In this document: piece by piece, positions 46,751 through 58,237 of the stretch
Numbering within the stretch: the stretch's first letter is position 1
Layout of the letters: each line of letters starts with the position of its first letter
Program-made: the position numbers and the translations under genes
Source: Nyssa sinensis
Lineage: Eukaryota; Streptophyta; Magnoliopsida; Cornales; Nyssaceae
Reading direction: 5' to 3'
DNA length: 64,000 nucleotides
Assembly (NCBI GenBank): GCA_008638375.1
Contig: CM018032.1
Location: 10,007,501-10,071,500 of the forward strand
The notes under the pieces: generated by a model
Seen by the model: the letters and a program-made list of their open reading frames with translations, nothing else
Told to the model about the DNA's origin: nothing
The model's database searches: none

Positions 46751-49700
46751 ATGGCTTCTATTTTTGGTTCTTTGGGGCTCTCTCTGCTTCTGGTCATATC
46801 TACATTCAACTTTTCTGTCTCAGAGGCTTATACATCTGCACATTTGAAAAAGGGACTCTCATGGAAGTTTTACCATTCTAGCTGTCCTGAGGTGGAATCC
46901 ATTGTCAGAAAACACCTCAAGAAGCTCTTCAAGAAGGATATAGGCCTTGCTGCTGGCTTGCTTCGCCTCCACTTCCATGACTGCTTTGTTCAGGTAAATA
47001 TGCTTTTCTTCGTGGATTATTCTTTATACAGCCTCTTAGACTATACAGACACACAAAGCTGTATGTAGATATTCCATTATAAACTGATTGTGTGTGTGTG
47101 TGTGCGCGCGCGTGTGCGTGTCTATATATATAACGATGGGGAAGAAAAATCAAACCCACGCAGTTGCATTACTCGTATAGGATCCGAGTTCTGAATTGAT
47201 TGAATGCAGTATGTCATCTTCCATGACCATTAATTGGTAATGGTGAACAGAGGAAGTTCTTCAAATCTGAAAAATGTAGCAGCAAAGGCTTGGAATGAGT
47301 TAGGTGTGAATGGCAAACTTGTCCAATAGGGAAATCCATAGCTAAATTACTATGACCTTACAACCACAAACAATAGGGTAATTCATCAACACTGAAAAAT
47401 TGCCAATCGCACTTTCTAGGAAATTTCTTAGATCTGCAAATTTGAAACAGAATTTTGTTTTGTGCTCGCGTGTAATACAAACAATCAGATGTTCTCCTCT
47501 TAGTCTTCTCACCTTAGAAAGAAGAGATGTTCATCCATCCTTGTCAGAAGACTTGAGGTCAATGAAATCACTGCCCATTTTCCATGCCTCGCCTTTAATT
47601 TCATCTTTAAAGTTGTGGTTGTCATTGTTCCAAGTCCTATCCATTAAGAAGCGTGTTGACTAATTGGTACGCGGCAAGGCTACACTCACTGAGATATTTT
47701 TTTTTTTGGTAGGTCGGATTAGAAATTAAAAAAAAAATTAGAAGAAAGAGAATCTTAATCTCATACGTGAGGTTGTACCATTTTTAATTACACTTTATCA
47801 TACATTATCTGATTAAAAAAAAATATATGGTATCTGATAAAATATTATTAAAATTACACGTTACCACTGTACTGTGCCATACAAGAGTTTTCCACACTGA
47901 CATGCCAACCTACCCTCTGGACATCAATGGCTGACACAAGCCTTGTCCTTTTGTATAAACAAGGCCCGAACTAATTTTAAAGAGTACATATTAATTAGTT
48001 TTAATATTTTTTTACTATATAGTAAATACTTTTTAGTAACAATAACACTAGAATTTTAATAATGTTTTGCAATTTTGTTTTACAACACTGACACATATAG
48101 ATTTAGCGAATGAGTGAATCTCACTTGTGTGAGTGCTAAAATTAATATAAAGTTGAAAACTTTGTTGAAATCTCTAATATTTTTATGTTGTAATATAACG
48201 TAAAATTGAAACAAAGTTAGAATTTTCTGATTTTAGATAATAGATTTTAAAATAATTAATTATTAAATAATAAATTTTGAAGAATATAATTAATTTTTTA
48301 TTTAGTAAAAATAATATAAAAGTATATTTAATTATTAATTAATTATTTATATTATATATATTAAATAATGTATATATTATTAAAATAGACTCTCACTTGA
48401 TTTAATTTGAAGAATTTCAAGAAAATCACTGAGATGCTCGCTGCGGCCTTGCACGTTGATGTAACCAAGACTTAATTACAAACATGGTGTGTGATAATAC
48501 AGGGATGTGATGGTTCAGTGTTGCTTGATGGATCGGCAAGTGGACCAAGTGAGCAGGAGGCGCCTCCAAACCTGTCATTGAGGCCTGAGGCATTTCAGAC
48601 CATTGATGAGCTTCGTGAGCTGGTGCACAAGGAATGTGGTAGGGTTGTCTCTTGTGCCGATATCACTGCCCTCGCTGCTCGTGACTCTGTTCATCTGGTA
48701 AACCTACATTACATTTACTTTCTTCACATTTGTCTTGGCTGCCTCACTGAAATCAAATTTATGTATCACTCCTACAGTATTTTTTATTACCTAAGAATTT
48801 TATTATTAAAATTTTATTCAATATCTACATTTATTGTATTGGAATAATATTACAATTTTATACAAAATGTAAGGTAAAAGTCATTTTTTAAAAACTTTGG
48901 AAAAGTCATTGTCCCCTAGCCTCCGGCCGGCCTCTGATTTCTATTGTCATACATGTCTATATAAAAAAAGATGTAAATAGTTCTTTTATATTGCTAATTT
49001 ATATTTTATAAATTTTATTATTAGAGTATTTTTTATTACTTAAGAATTTTATTATTAAAATTTTATTCAATATCTACACCTATTATATTGGAATAATATT
49101 ACAATTTTATATTATCTTATATATTAAAAACATATATATATATATATTATATTTATTAGAGTTTTATTTATATTTAAATTACTCAAAACACTTATACTAT
49201 AAGCTGTTTTATATATCATTGTTTCAAATTGCATTTTCTATTAAAAAAATTCTTTTTCTTGCATCCAAAAAAGTGCAAAAAAAAATCTCATTTAAAAATT
49301 GTCACTTTTCAAATTGGCTTGAGCTGGCCTGTTCATCTGTAAGTAAAACTTAGTAAGATTGTGTTAACATTTTGCTTATATGGATTTGCAGTCAGGTGGC
49401 CCAGACTATGATGTCCCATTAGGAAGGCGAGATGGACTCGACTTTGCAACAAGAAATGCAACACTAGCCAACCTTCCTGCACCAACAAGCAACACCACTG
49501 TCCTCCTCACCTCTCTTGCCACCAAGCACTTTGACGCGACCGACATCGTTGCCCTCTCCGGCGGCCACACCATCGGCCGTAGCCACTGCGCATCCTTCGA
49601 CACTAGGCTTTACCCCACCCAAGACCCAACCATGGATGAAACACTAGCCAAAGACCTCAAGGAAATTTGTCCCACTGCAAATTCCAATGACACCACTGTC

Positions 49701-50012
49701 ATGGACATCCGAACTCCAAACCACTTTGACAACAAGTACTACGTTGGACTCGTGAACCGGCAAGGCCTCTTCACATCTGACCAGGACTTGTACATGGACA
49801 GCAGGACCCGAGACATTGTCACAAGCTTTGCCGGTAATCAGACACTGTTCTTTGAGAAGTTTGTGGATGCAATGATAAAAATGGGGCAGCTGAAGCTGTT
49901 GACGGGCGAAAAAGGGGAAATTCGCGCAAATTGCTCGGTGAGGAATTCGGATAATGAATCATATTTGGCATCTCTGGTGGAAGATGACGAAGAAACTAGG
50001 TCAGAGTTATGA
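46751..50012 (+). CDS. Class III peroxidase, peroxidase 12-like (PrxC)
   Basis: Exons 46751-46993, 48503-48697 and 49392-50012 encode 352 residues, with introns of 1509 and 694 bp at the same codons as in PrxA and PrxB. The signal peptide is hydrophobic (SLGLSLLLVISTFNFSVSEA). Distal R72 and H76 lie in LRLHFHDCFVQ, and the proximal H205 in ALSGGHTIG. The family Cys pattern, PLGRRDG and GEIRANCSVRN are kept. Exon 3 is roughly 78% identical to that of PrxB, so this is the older paralogue, outside the duplicated unit. Its C-terminal tail is also acidic (LVEDDEETRSEL). It lacks the intron-1 donor duplicate and the G-box, so its expression may differ. The gene is intact. Confidence 0.95.
47090..47131. 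repeat. (TG)n(CG)n(TA)n microsatellite in PrxC intron 1
   Basis: TG dinucleotides grade into GCGCGCGCG and then TATATATA. Alternating purine-pyrimidine runs of this type can adopt Z-DNA. Confidence 0.85.
48776..49112. repeat. 88-bp direct repeat in PrxC intron 2
   Basis: Copies at about 48776-48863 and 49024-49112 share 'gtattttttattac' through 'ggaataatattacaatttta' with only a few mismatches. The spacing is about 247 bp. Confidence 0.85.
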
Positions 50013-50439
50013 GGGAGCATGGTTGTAGTCGTTGATATGTATTATGGACTAGTTTTTCTTGTTTGTTTTTCCTCCATGTTTAGGTATATGACTTTGTTAA
50101 AACGAAGTGCTGGTGATGTAAAAGAGTCTGGGATGAATGACTGATTAAAAAGCTAGCTAGGCTTTTCAATATAGTTCGGTAATAAGAAAAAAAAAGTAAC
50201 TTTTATTATTTTTGTTTTTAGATTAAATTTGATAATTATTTTTTAAAATTAATTTTTATCTCAAAATTAATTTTTTAATGTATTCATTAAAATTATTCTT
50301 AAAAGTTAATATCAAGACCCTAGTGGTGGGTGGCAGCGATGGTGGTGATGTGGCGGAGGTTGCATTGGTGATGGTAGTGGTAGTGGTAGTGGTAGTGGTG
50401 GTAGTGGTAGTGGTAGTGGTAGTAGTTGTGTGACAATTT
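50013..50439. other. PrxC 3' flank with GGT/GTA-rich low-complexity DNA
   Basis: No gene is recognised. At about 50325-50430 the strand is a (GGTAGT)n-type run, the likely right neighbour or end of the LINE remains. Open frames across it are repeat translation. Confidence 0.6.
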
Positions 50440-50585
50440 GACAGAAAAAAAAAAAACATAAATTGAATAAAATCTTGAAAACTATCGATCGAATAATTTT
50501 GTGAATATTCATCAAGGAGCACAAGTTTGAATCTAAGAAATCATTGTTTTAGAAAAGTTCATGATGCAAAGAAAATCAAGAGAAA

Positions 50586-50847
50586 GGATGATTGAGTCTC
50601 TGATTCAGGTGTGAAGCTTAGAATTTTATTTTACTCTTGTTGACAATTGGGTGTTTAAGTTGATTTTGAATGTATCTGTCTGTTTATCTCTTTTCTTGCC
50701 TTATTTGGTGTGGCCTTATGATATGCCTTTGTTGGTTTTAGGTTGATAAGATTGTAAGTTCTTTCCCTTGTTGATGTAATTGCACTTGTACTTCTCATAC
50801 ATGTTTTGATTATACCAATAAATTTTCTTTGCTGATAAAAAAAAAAT
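50586..50847 (+). mobile_element. Very short 5'-truncated LINE end, nested in the LINE remnant
   Basis: About 260 bp ending 'ttctttgctgata' plus a poly-A run (about 50838-50847), with target copies 'aatcaagagaaa' at 50574-50585 and 50846-50857. It splits the reverse transcriptase of the minus-strand LINE, directly after SWDF. It carries only 3' untranslated sequence. Confidence 0.8.
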
Positions 50848-52948
50848 CAAGAGAAAATCCCAACTTACGAGATCAAAGGCTTTCATGATGCCAAGCTTAA
50901 TAGCACACTTAAGAGTACCTTGATTCTTGTGGTTGTTCCTAACAAGTTCTTGCATTAGGAAGATGTTTTTTTTTTAAGATAGATCTGTTTTTAACAAATG
51001 CAGATTGGGTTGGGCTAATGCTGGAAGGGATCACATTCTTTTGTCTAATGGATATAAACTTGGTTAGGCACTCATCTGATTAGTGGCATTACAACAAGAA
51101 ATAGGGAAAAAGTCTTTCACGAAGCTTGGGTTTTTGGACTTGGGAATGATGGAGCTGGTAGTGGAGTTCTAGCCTTGCAAGAGGTGACTCAATTGAAAAA
51201 AGTGAAGAATAGCTAGCTATAGTGAAATCATTGCCCACATTACTCCAATTAGTTTGATAAAAAGAGGCAGGCTAATCATCAATGCAGGGGGTTTTATTCT
51301 TAGGCATATCAAAGAGGCAATCCTAATATCATCAGGTGTAACAGGGTTAGCAAGGGTGCCAGAATCAGAGTGATAATGGATTGGAGTTTAGATTTGAGAG
51401 CATGGTTGTAGCTGTGGGATTGGCCAAAGAGAGCTTGAAACCAACTGTTATGATCAAAGAGGGCAATCCTAATACCATCAGCTTCAAAGAGGATTTTTTT
51501 TATCACTCAATTGAAGCCACTTGATTCTGGATTTCTTCCTGTAGAAAGATTCTTCAACAAAATTCAAGTGTGCATAGGTAATCGTGCATTGTTTCTCCAA
51601 ATCAAGAAGGTCGCAGTCATGCGGGTTGACATAGAGGTCACTCTAAGCTTTCAAAAGATCTTGTTTAGCTTCATTTGTTCTCTGACATAAATTGTCGTCG
51701 AATGAGGAGTTAAGCTCCTTTAAAAGAAGTTTCAACCTACTTAATTTAATACTGAGTTGCTGATGGGGGTTACCAAGGGCAATTTCATTCCAAAAGCTAT
51801 GGAGAATGGGATTAAATTGGTCACGATCCATCCAAAAATCAAAAAATCTAAAGGTTTTTTTTTGGATGGTTTTCGATTGCAAATGAGAGTGAACACTATA
51901 GGGTAGTGATTAGAGAGATGCTGGTGGTCAAATAAGCCTTCAGATTCAATATAAGTATTAGACCATCCTTCATTTATGAGAATTCTATCAAGCTTTCTCT
52001 AGATGTTGTAAATACAATCCTTCTTATTGTACCAGGTTAACCAGAAGCCTATACTATTAATGTCTTCAAAATCTAGCTCATTTAGGCAATCATCGAAAGC
52101 TGCAGAGGGTCCAATGTCAATTCTTTAATCACCATTTCTCTCATTAACAACTCTGACAATATTAAAATCTCTTAAGACAATCCAAGGGTTTTGATTCACA
52201 ATTAGGGAAAAAGTATAAAGGTGGTTCCATAGGAAAGTTCTTTCTTGGTGGTCATTAGAGCCAAAGACAAAAGTAGAAAAGAAAGATCTGAAAGTGTTGG
52301 TAATTTCTACATAGCAAGAATTGGCTTGGTTAAGGGAAATGCTATTTGAGATTTGCAGTGTGTTGGGATCCCAGCATAACCAAATTCTATGAACTCCATC
52401 TCCATTGTAGTTGCGAACATATTCCAATCCCTAAAGCAGTTATAAAACGAGTCTGACTTTAGTTTTAGTGATATTGAGAATGGAAAGTTTATAAAGCTTA
52501 ACCAAACTCCTAATTTCTTTTGTCATTGAGGTCTCTAATATTCCATGAAGCAAAATAGATCATAGTTAATGTTTGGAGGATTTACCCTTGCTGTTGCCAG
52601 AGCTGCCCTTTTTGGCGCCTTGATTCCGATTGTTAGCACTGCCTGAACTTTTAGATTGATTCACTGTGCTAGCTTCCTAAATTGGGAGGAAGAATGAAGG
52701 AAGGGAGTAAGGATATCCAAGTATTTTGGGAAATCAGAAGGCAAAAGAGTTGGATTTTCCAGTGTTGGTAAAGGCATGGACATTGTGAGTTTGGTTATAA
52801 CTAACACTTCTGGTTGGAACACAATTTTACCCTTGTGTTCAATTTGAGGGTTAAGTTGAAGGTGAGATGGTTCATGGTTTTGAGTTGAGGTTAAAGATTA
52901 AGGGTAAGGGAAATGGAAGGAGTGGCTGCAAATGTTGGGGCAAAGGGA

Positions 52949-52963
52949 GGGGGGGGGGGGGGT
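52949..52963. repeat. Poly-G run
   Basis: About 15 consecutive G on the + strand. On the minus strand it encodes the proline run in the LINE ORF1 remnant. Such a run is prone to sequencing error. Confidence 0.8.
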
Positions 52964-53239
52964 TCTTCAGGAGGTTCCTTGGCTACCCAAACTTGTTTGC
53001 TCGTGTTTTGGGAATTTTTCAGTTCTATGTCCAACGACTTTACGCAGTGAGTAGTAGCGGGGAAACCATTTGTATTCAATTTGTTGCAATGTGCGTCTCC
53101 ATTAAGCTCAAAGATATGAATCTTAGAAGGAAGGTCTAATCCAGCTTGAATGTCTACACACTGCTTGGCATATGAGAGTTTTACACGAGAGGCTGTTAGG
53201 TTATCTGTGAATAAAGGTTCGCCAACATAGCTGGCTAGC

Positions 53240-53480
53240 TTCAAATATATACTCATTGAACAATATATATACTCATTGAATTAGCAGCCAAGAAGATGGA
53301 AAAATATATACTCATTGAACAATATATATATATATTAACAGCTAATTAGAAGAGGGAACCATATATGCTCATTGAACAACACACACACACACACACACAC
53401 ACTCGTTTAACTACATTCATTCAAATATATAAACTCACTCAACTCCATTCATTCAAATACATGTACTCATTAAATTTATC
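53240..53480. repeat. Minisatellite with ATATACTCATTGAACAA core
   Basis: Four copies of 'atatactcattgaa' or 'atatgctcattgaacaa' lie at about 53249, 53268, 53309 and 53366, mixed with (TA)n and followed by (CA)n at about 53382-53402. Looser TCATTCAAATA/ACTCACT units continue to 53480. The repeat sits between the LINE and the downstream flank of the peptide gene. Confidence 0.7.
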
Positions 53481-53704
53481 TTAGTAACTAAACAACATGA
53501 CCTTCAAAGACTAATCTATATGCACAATTAGAATCTATTTGTAAATTTTCTCCTTGGTATACCTGAAAAATCCTAATTATATATAAACAAAAGTGTGTGT
53601 GAATAACTGTCTCAAAGTAAATATAAATATATATATATATATAACCTTAATATTATCAAATTACACTAAAAAATAAAAAAGACAAACTAGCTTTCAACAA
53701 CTAA

Positions 53705-54044
53705 TTAATTATGGATTGGAGTTCTTTTCCGAGCTGGTGTATAGTCTACCGCAAGTGAGTCTCCTTCGTCAAGGTGCTCATCTTCCTTCGTCGCATAAAG
53801 ATCATTGCCATGACTCGAAGGAGTAGCATCAGCGCCACTGGTGTCTTCCCTTGCACTCTTCGCTGCTACAACAAAAACAGAAACCTTATGAGAACTACAA
53901 TATCTCAGAAATTTTACAGATTTGGAATGTGTAAACTCAGATATATTTAGAGTAGAGAGTACCTTCAACTAGAACCAAAAGGGAGCAGAACAAGAGAATA
54001 ACAACAACCAGGAGAGCAACTTTGCATGGCACAATCACCTTCAT
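53705..54044 (-). CDS. GOLVEN/RGF/CLEL secreted peptide precursor
   Basis: A two-exon gene on the minus strand. Exon 1 is 54044-53963 (82 nt), with a 97-bp GT-AG intron, and exon 2 is 53865-53705 (161 nt, stop TAA at 53705-53707). The 80-residue product starts with an uninterrupted signal peptide (MKVIVPCKVALLVVVILLFC, then SLLVLVEA), has a hydrophilic acidic middle (TKEDEHLDEGDS) and ends at the stop with DYTPARKRTPIHN. An Asp-Tyr for tyrosine sulfation, basic residues and a PIHN end are the mark of the RGF/GLV/CLEL family, closest in look to members ending in KKRPIHN (GLV1/GLV2 type). Such 13-residue peptides are secreted, sulfated and hydroxylated, and are sensed by RGFR/RGI receptor kinases to control root meristem activity and gravitropism. 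A TATATATATAG box at 54074-54086 (minus strand) lies about 30 bp upstream of the ATG. Confidence 0.85.
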
Positions 54045-54141
54045 ATCTTCTAATAATTAAAGGCTCCTACCAACTATATATATAGAATTTATCAGAGCAA
54101 CGTTCTTCATTAATGTGCTTCCTCAACTAACATATATATAG

Positions 54142-54433
54142 TGTTAGAAGTATAATAGTTTCAGATATATATTATTGTGTAATGCTAGTAGGATTAAGGT
54201 TTCTTAATTTATTTTCTTTATTAACATTTTTAATATACAACTTCATGACCTTTGTTTCCTTTATTAATACTTTCCATGTATAACCGCATAACCCTCCTAT
54301 ACAAGGAACTCTCTTATTTAGTTTCAGAATAATTTAGTCTAATACAATATAGTCCTTTGGGTTTTTTTTCCTCTCTCTTCTCTCTTTCTTTTCTATTTCT
54401 TGTCTCTTTTATGTCATTCCATTAAATCTAACA
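54142..54433 (+). repeat. 5' LTR of the CAT-rich element
   Basis: 292 bp, TGTTAGAAGT to AAATCTAACA, with a CT-rich 3' part (about 54370-54410). Confidence 0.88.
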
Positions 54434-56284
54434 TGGTATCAGAACTAAAACGATCATTCATTTCTCGACATCATTGTTCATTGAAAAAAAAAATATTAGT
54501 CATCACCATTGTTCGCCGCCTCCATCATCAGCCATCCTTCACCATCATCAGAGAAACTTTCACATCCTCCACCATCGGCTCACTGTTATTCTTTCACCAA
54601 CTCTACTGTTCTTTATTTTTTTTTAGGTAACTCTACTATTCATCTTTTGATTCAAAAAATAAATAAATAAATAAAATTTCCTTCGTCATCACCATTGCTC
54701 ATCACTTCCATCACCAATCCTTCATCTATTGTCATCCAACATCACCATTAAACACCATTGCCCAATCAAATATTGTTTAGTCACAGACCGAAGGTCATCA
54801 AATTGCAACACACTACTAAGTTCCATCCCCATCATCGCTAATTAGCCATCGTACCATCATCACCATCATCTCTGTTGTACATTCATCAATATCTCATCGA
54901 TTCGTCATTATTGTCCATTATGAGGTCATCAGCCAAAGCATCAGTCCTCAATGATCAGACCCATCATTGTATCTTCACTGTTATTGTGACCACAGAGACT
55001 AAGTTTCATTGACATTATCCAGCTCTCTTCATTGTCAACCATTATAGTGCACTGGGACAGAATTTGGTTCAATAATAACAAGTTTCTTCTCATCATCGCT
55101 CTCCACAAATTGCACATCGTAGCGCCATTTTACAGAGTTGCCGCCTCACCATCATCAGCTATCGTTGTGGTCAAATATCACACCATCGTTGCAAAAATCG
55201 AAACCATCACTGCAACCAACATTGAGAGTGCCGCTTTCTAGCCCTTAGCCTCCGTTTCCATCACAAACAATCACTACGGTTGCAAGATCTTTGCCATCAA
55301 CATTGTCGTCATTCATTCGTGACTATCTTCATCTCATACACACATCGCAACATCGTGAAAAGAGGGTTTCAAACCCCAACTCCCAAGTCAATAGAGCCAC
55401 TTCGATTTTTCCACCATCATCTTCCAATCCATCAGTTCATCACCATGGTCTCGTCAAGCACCATTGGTTACCCTCAAGCCCGCCAACAACCGCAACAACC
55501 TATCTCAACCATATACCTTCGCCACATCTACCAATCAACGGTGCAATGTTTCTATTGATCATCACCTAATCAATCCAGTCTTTTTCACCACCATATACAA
55601 CATTGTGATTTGTTCAAGTGATTTTGTCAAAACTCCAATCATGCCGTCATCTTCTGCATTATTGCACCACTAGAATCTTTTTAACATATCGTGCAAAAGC
55701 CTCCAGTCATGCTGCCATCTTCTCCACTTTTACCATCACAAGCCCAGCAACCAACAGTGTAAGACGCTGTCGTCCTTCAACTGTGATTCAACCATTTAGG
55801 CATCCAACAGGGCCTTCCTTTCATCACTTGTGAAACCACTGTCATCAAAATCACTATGGGTCAACAACGCCACTAACAAAACCCACAATGTTCACTACCC
55901 CTCAACCACCTCTACCATACCACTATCCAAATCCTAACACCACTAACCCTTCTCAGTCAACGTTCGTCGCCTAGCCGCTCCTCCATTGCCACCATCTTAG
56001 CTTCATGGTCTCCACCCCTATCAGAATCGGCTATGCACACCATCATTTGCGCTTCCATGCGCCACCTTCAGTTCCAGGTCTGCGCTTCCATGTGCCACCT
56101 CCAGTTCCAGCTCTGTGCTTCCATTGGTCGTCATGAACTCTATTGAGATTCCACCTCCACAACCATGTCAACTTGGATAACATCTACATTTCAACCACAA
56201 CGCCAACAAGTCAACTGTCCACTTTCAGAGATTTTTGTTTGCAAACTCAAGTTGGTCTACCTCCCACCATGAGTTTGAGGGGGG

Positions 56285-56577
56285 TGTTAGAATTATAATA
56301 GTTTCACATATTTATTATTGTGTAATACTAGTACGATTAAGGTTTCATAGTTAATTTTCTTTATTAACATTTTCTATGTACAACCTCATGACCTTTGTTT
56401 CTTTTATTAATATTTTTCATGTACAACCTCATAACCCTCTTATATAAAGAGCTCTCTTGTTTAGTTTCAGAATAATTCAGTCTAATATAATGTAGTCCTT
56501 TGAGTTTTTCCTTTCTCTCTCTTCTTTCTTTCTTTTCTATTTCTTGTCTCTTTTATGTTATTTTATCAAATCTAATA
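56285..56577 (+). repeat. 3' LTR of the CAT-rich element
   Basis: 293 bp, TGTTAGAATT to AAATCTAATA, followed by the TATAG target repeat. Confidence 0.88.
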
Positions 56578-56582
56578 TATAG

Positions 56583-58184
56583 TTTGTAAGCCATATATAT
56601 ATATATATATATATATAGTGAGAGAGAGAGAGAGAGAGAGAGATTGATGGATGAGTAGAGATAAATAGACAAATGATGTTTCGTTAATTTCGTTCTAATA
56701 ATTTTACACGAGCTAACAGAAAAATTGTCACTAGAGTTTCATTCTTGTGAAAATATAAAAACGTAACTCAATTCAAGTTAACCTTATTTTAACTATTACA
56801 CGAATCATATCTCTTTATTATCATCATCTAATCAGTTAAATCATAGTTTTCATGCAAAAATAGTCTCTTCATTTTCGGAATAAGATTGCATATATTAATT
56901 TATAATTTACAATGACAGACATATTTTTGTGACAGGAGTCTCTTATAGTAATTTATTCTTTTTTACAATGAAATATGTTAAAAGTATTTTTGTGATTATA
57001 AAGCATATTGATAGATCATTTGCTTTGAAATGACAAATATTGAATAGGCCATCTCATTCTGTATGAATTTTTTCTTTTATAAAATTTCTGTTTGCATAGC
57101 TCTAATCAAACAAAATTTGCTCTCCAAATATTTTATTTATCGTATTATTTTGCATTGGATAACATCAATGATTTTTGTTATCACATTGGGTTTGGATTTG
57201 CCCTAATCTGGTCTAAATTCAACATGTTGACATGTCAACACCCCTTCATTAAGTTAGAGTTAACAAAGTCAAATTACAGGAAAGAAAACATAAAAAAATT
57301 GTCATGTTAAATATGAGGAACCCTCACCTCCCCCCCCCCCCCCCCTCTCTCTCTCTCTTTCTATATATATATATATATATATAAGCTACACGACAGAGGT
57401 AGCCCTCCGTAGCTCCCCAACCCACAGACATGGCTCATGTTTTTTTTTGGAGAGACTTAAACCCTGAAGTTTTTTTATTTAAAGAGATACTATTTGAAGA
57501 AGACAGTCGAATTTTTCAACATCAAGTTTATGAACTCGACATTTTCACTTGATCAAAGGCTTGTTAATGATTTGGATAGATCCTGGTTGGACAGATCCCA
57601 AAAAGGCCCATCGGGTTGGGTGAATTGGCCCACATGATGATCCAAGTAAGAAAACAGCATAGTGAATGAGTGAAGAACGACTGATAGGTGCCTGCCCTTT
57701 CTACCAAAGGTCGTCTTTTCTACCATGACCACTTCACTTCATTATTTAATGTATATAATAATATTTTATAAATTCTTATTGTTTATTAAAATTTATAATA
57801 AAACTTTTTTATGATTTAAAAAAAATAATAAAATATATAAAAATAATAATTACATAATATCAAATAATAACATAGAATAAAAATTAATATAGAAAGCATG
57901 ATGGCCACTATTTGAATTATGTCTTCTTCTTTTTTTGCTTTTTTTCATTTTGACCTATTTGTTTTTATTTTTAAATAAATATTGATTAAATTTTTAAATT
58001 TATTTTAATATAGAATTAAGAATTTCTTAAACAAATTGATCAAAATTAAAAAATATTAAAAAAAAACATGAAAATAGCAATTTTGTCTTTTTTAAAAAAC
58101 ATTTACTAAAAAAAAAGTAATTACAATTTGTTAAAAAAAAAATAAGATATTAATATAATTTTAAAAATTTTAAGACTCAATATA

Positions 58185-58237
<53 letters not shown>

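Larger units (their letters stand above)
50440..53256 (-). mobile_element. L1-type LINE remnant, minus strand
   Basis: Read on the minus strand: an ORF1 piece (53256 to about 52891) with GEPLFTDNLTASRVKLSYAK and LPSKIHIFELNG, typical of plant LINE ORF1/DUF4283; then an AP endonuclease start near 52555 (YFASWNIRDLND) continuing with RIWLCWDPNTL and NPWIVLRDFNIVR at 52427-52125; then FRFFDFWMD near 51850; then reverse transcriptase motif KAFDLVSWDF near 50870, resuming after a nested insertion until about 50450. Many stops and frameshifts break every frame, so it is inactive. The 3' half of the reverse transcriptase is missing. Confidence 0.85.
54142..56577 (+). mobile_element. Non-autonomous LTR retrotransposon (LARD/TRIM-like), CAT-rich interior
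   Basis: 2436 bp. The 5' LTR 54142-54433 and 3' LTR 56285-56577 both start TGTTAGAA. The 3' LTR ends TAATA where the 5' LTR ends TAACA. The 5-bp target TATAG is at 54137-54141 and 56578-56582. A primer-binding site TGGTATCAGAAC lies at 54434, and a purine tract (GTTTGAGGGGGG) ends right before the 3' LTR. The LTRs differ at roughly one base in nine, so this insertion is much older than the gypsy element. The 1.85-kb interior is dominated by CATCATCACC/CCATCA-type sequence and has no gag or pol motifs. Confidence 0.88.

Noticed and set aside
55280..55833. Several His/Ser/Pro-rich open frames
   Set aside because: They overlap each other in different frames within the CAT-rich LTR element and reflect composition.
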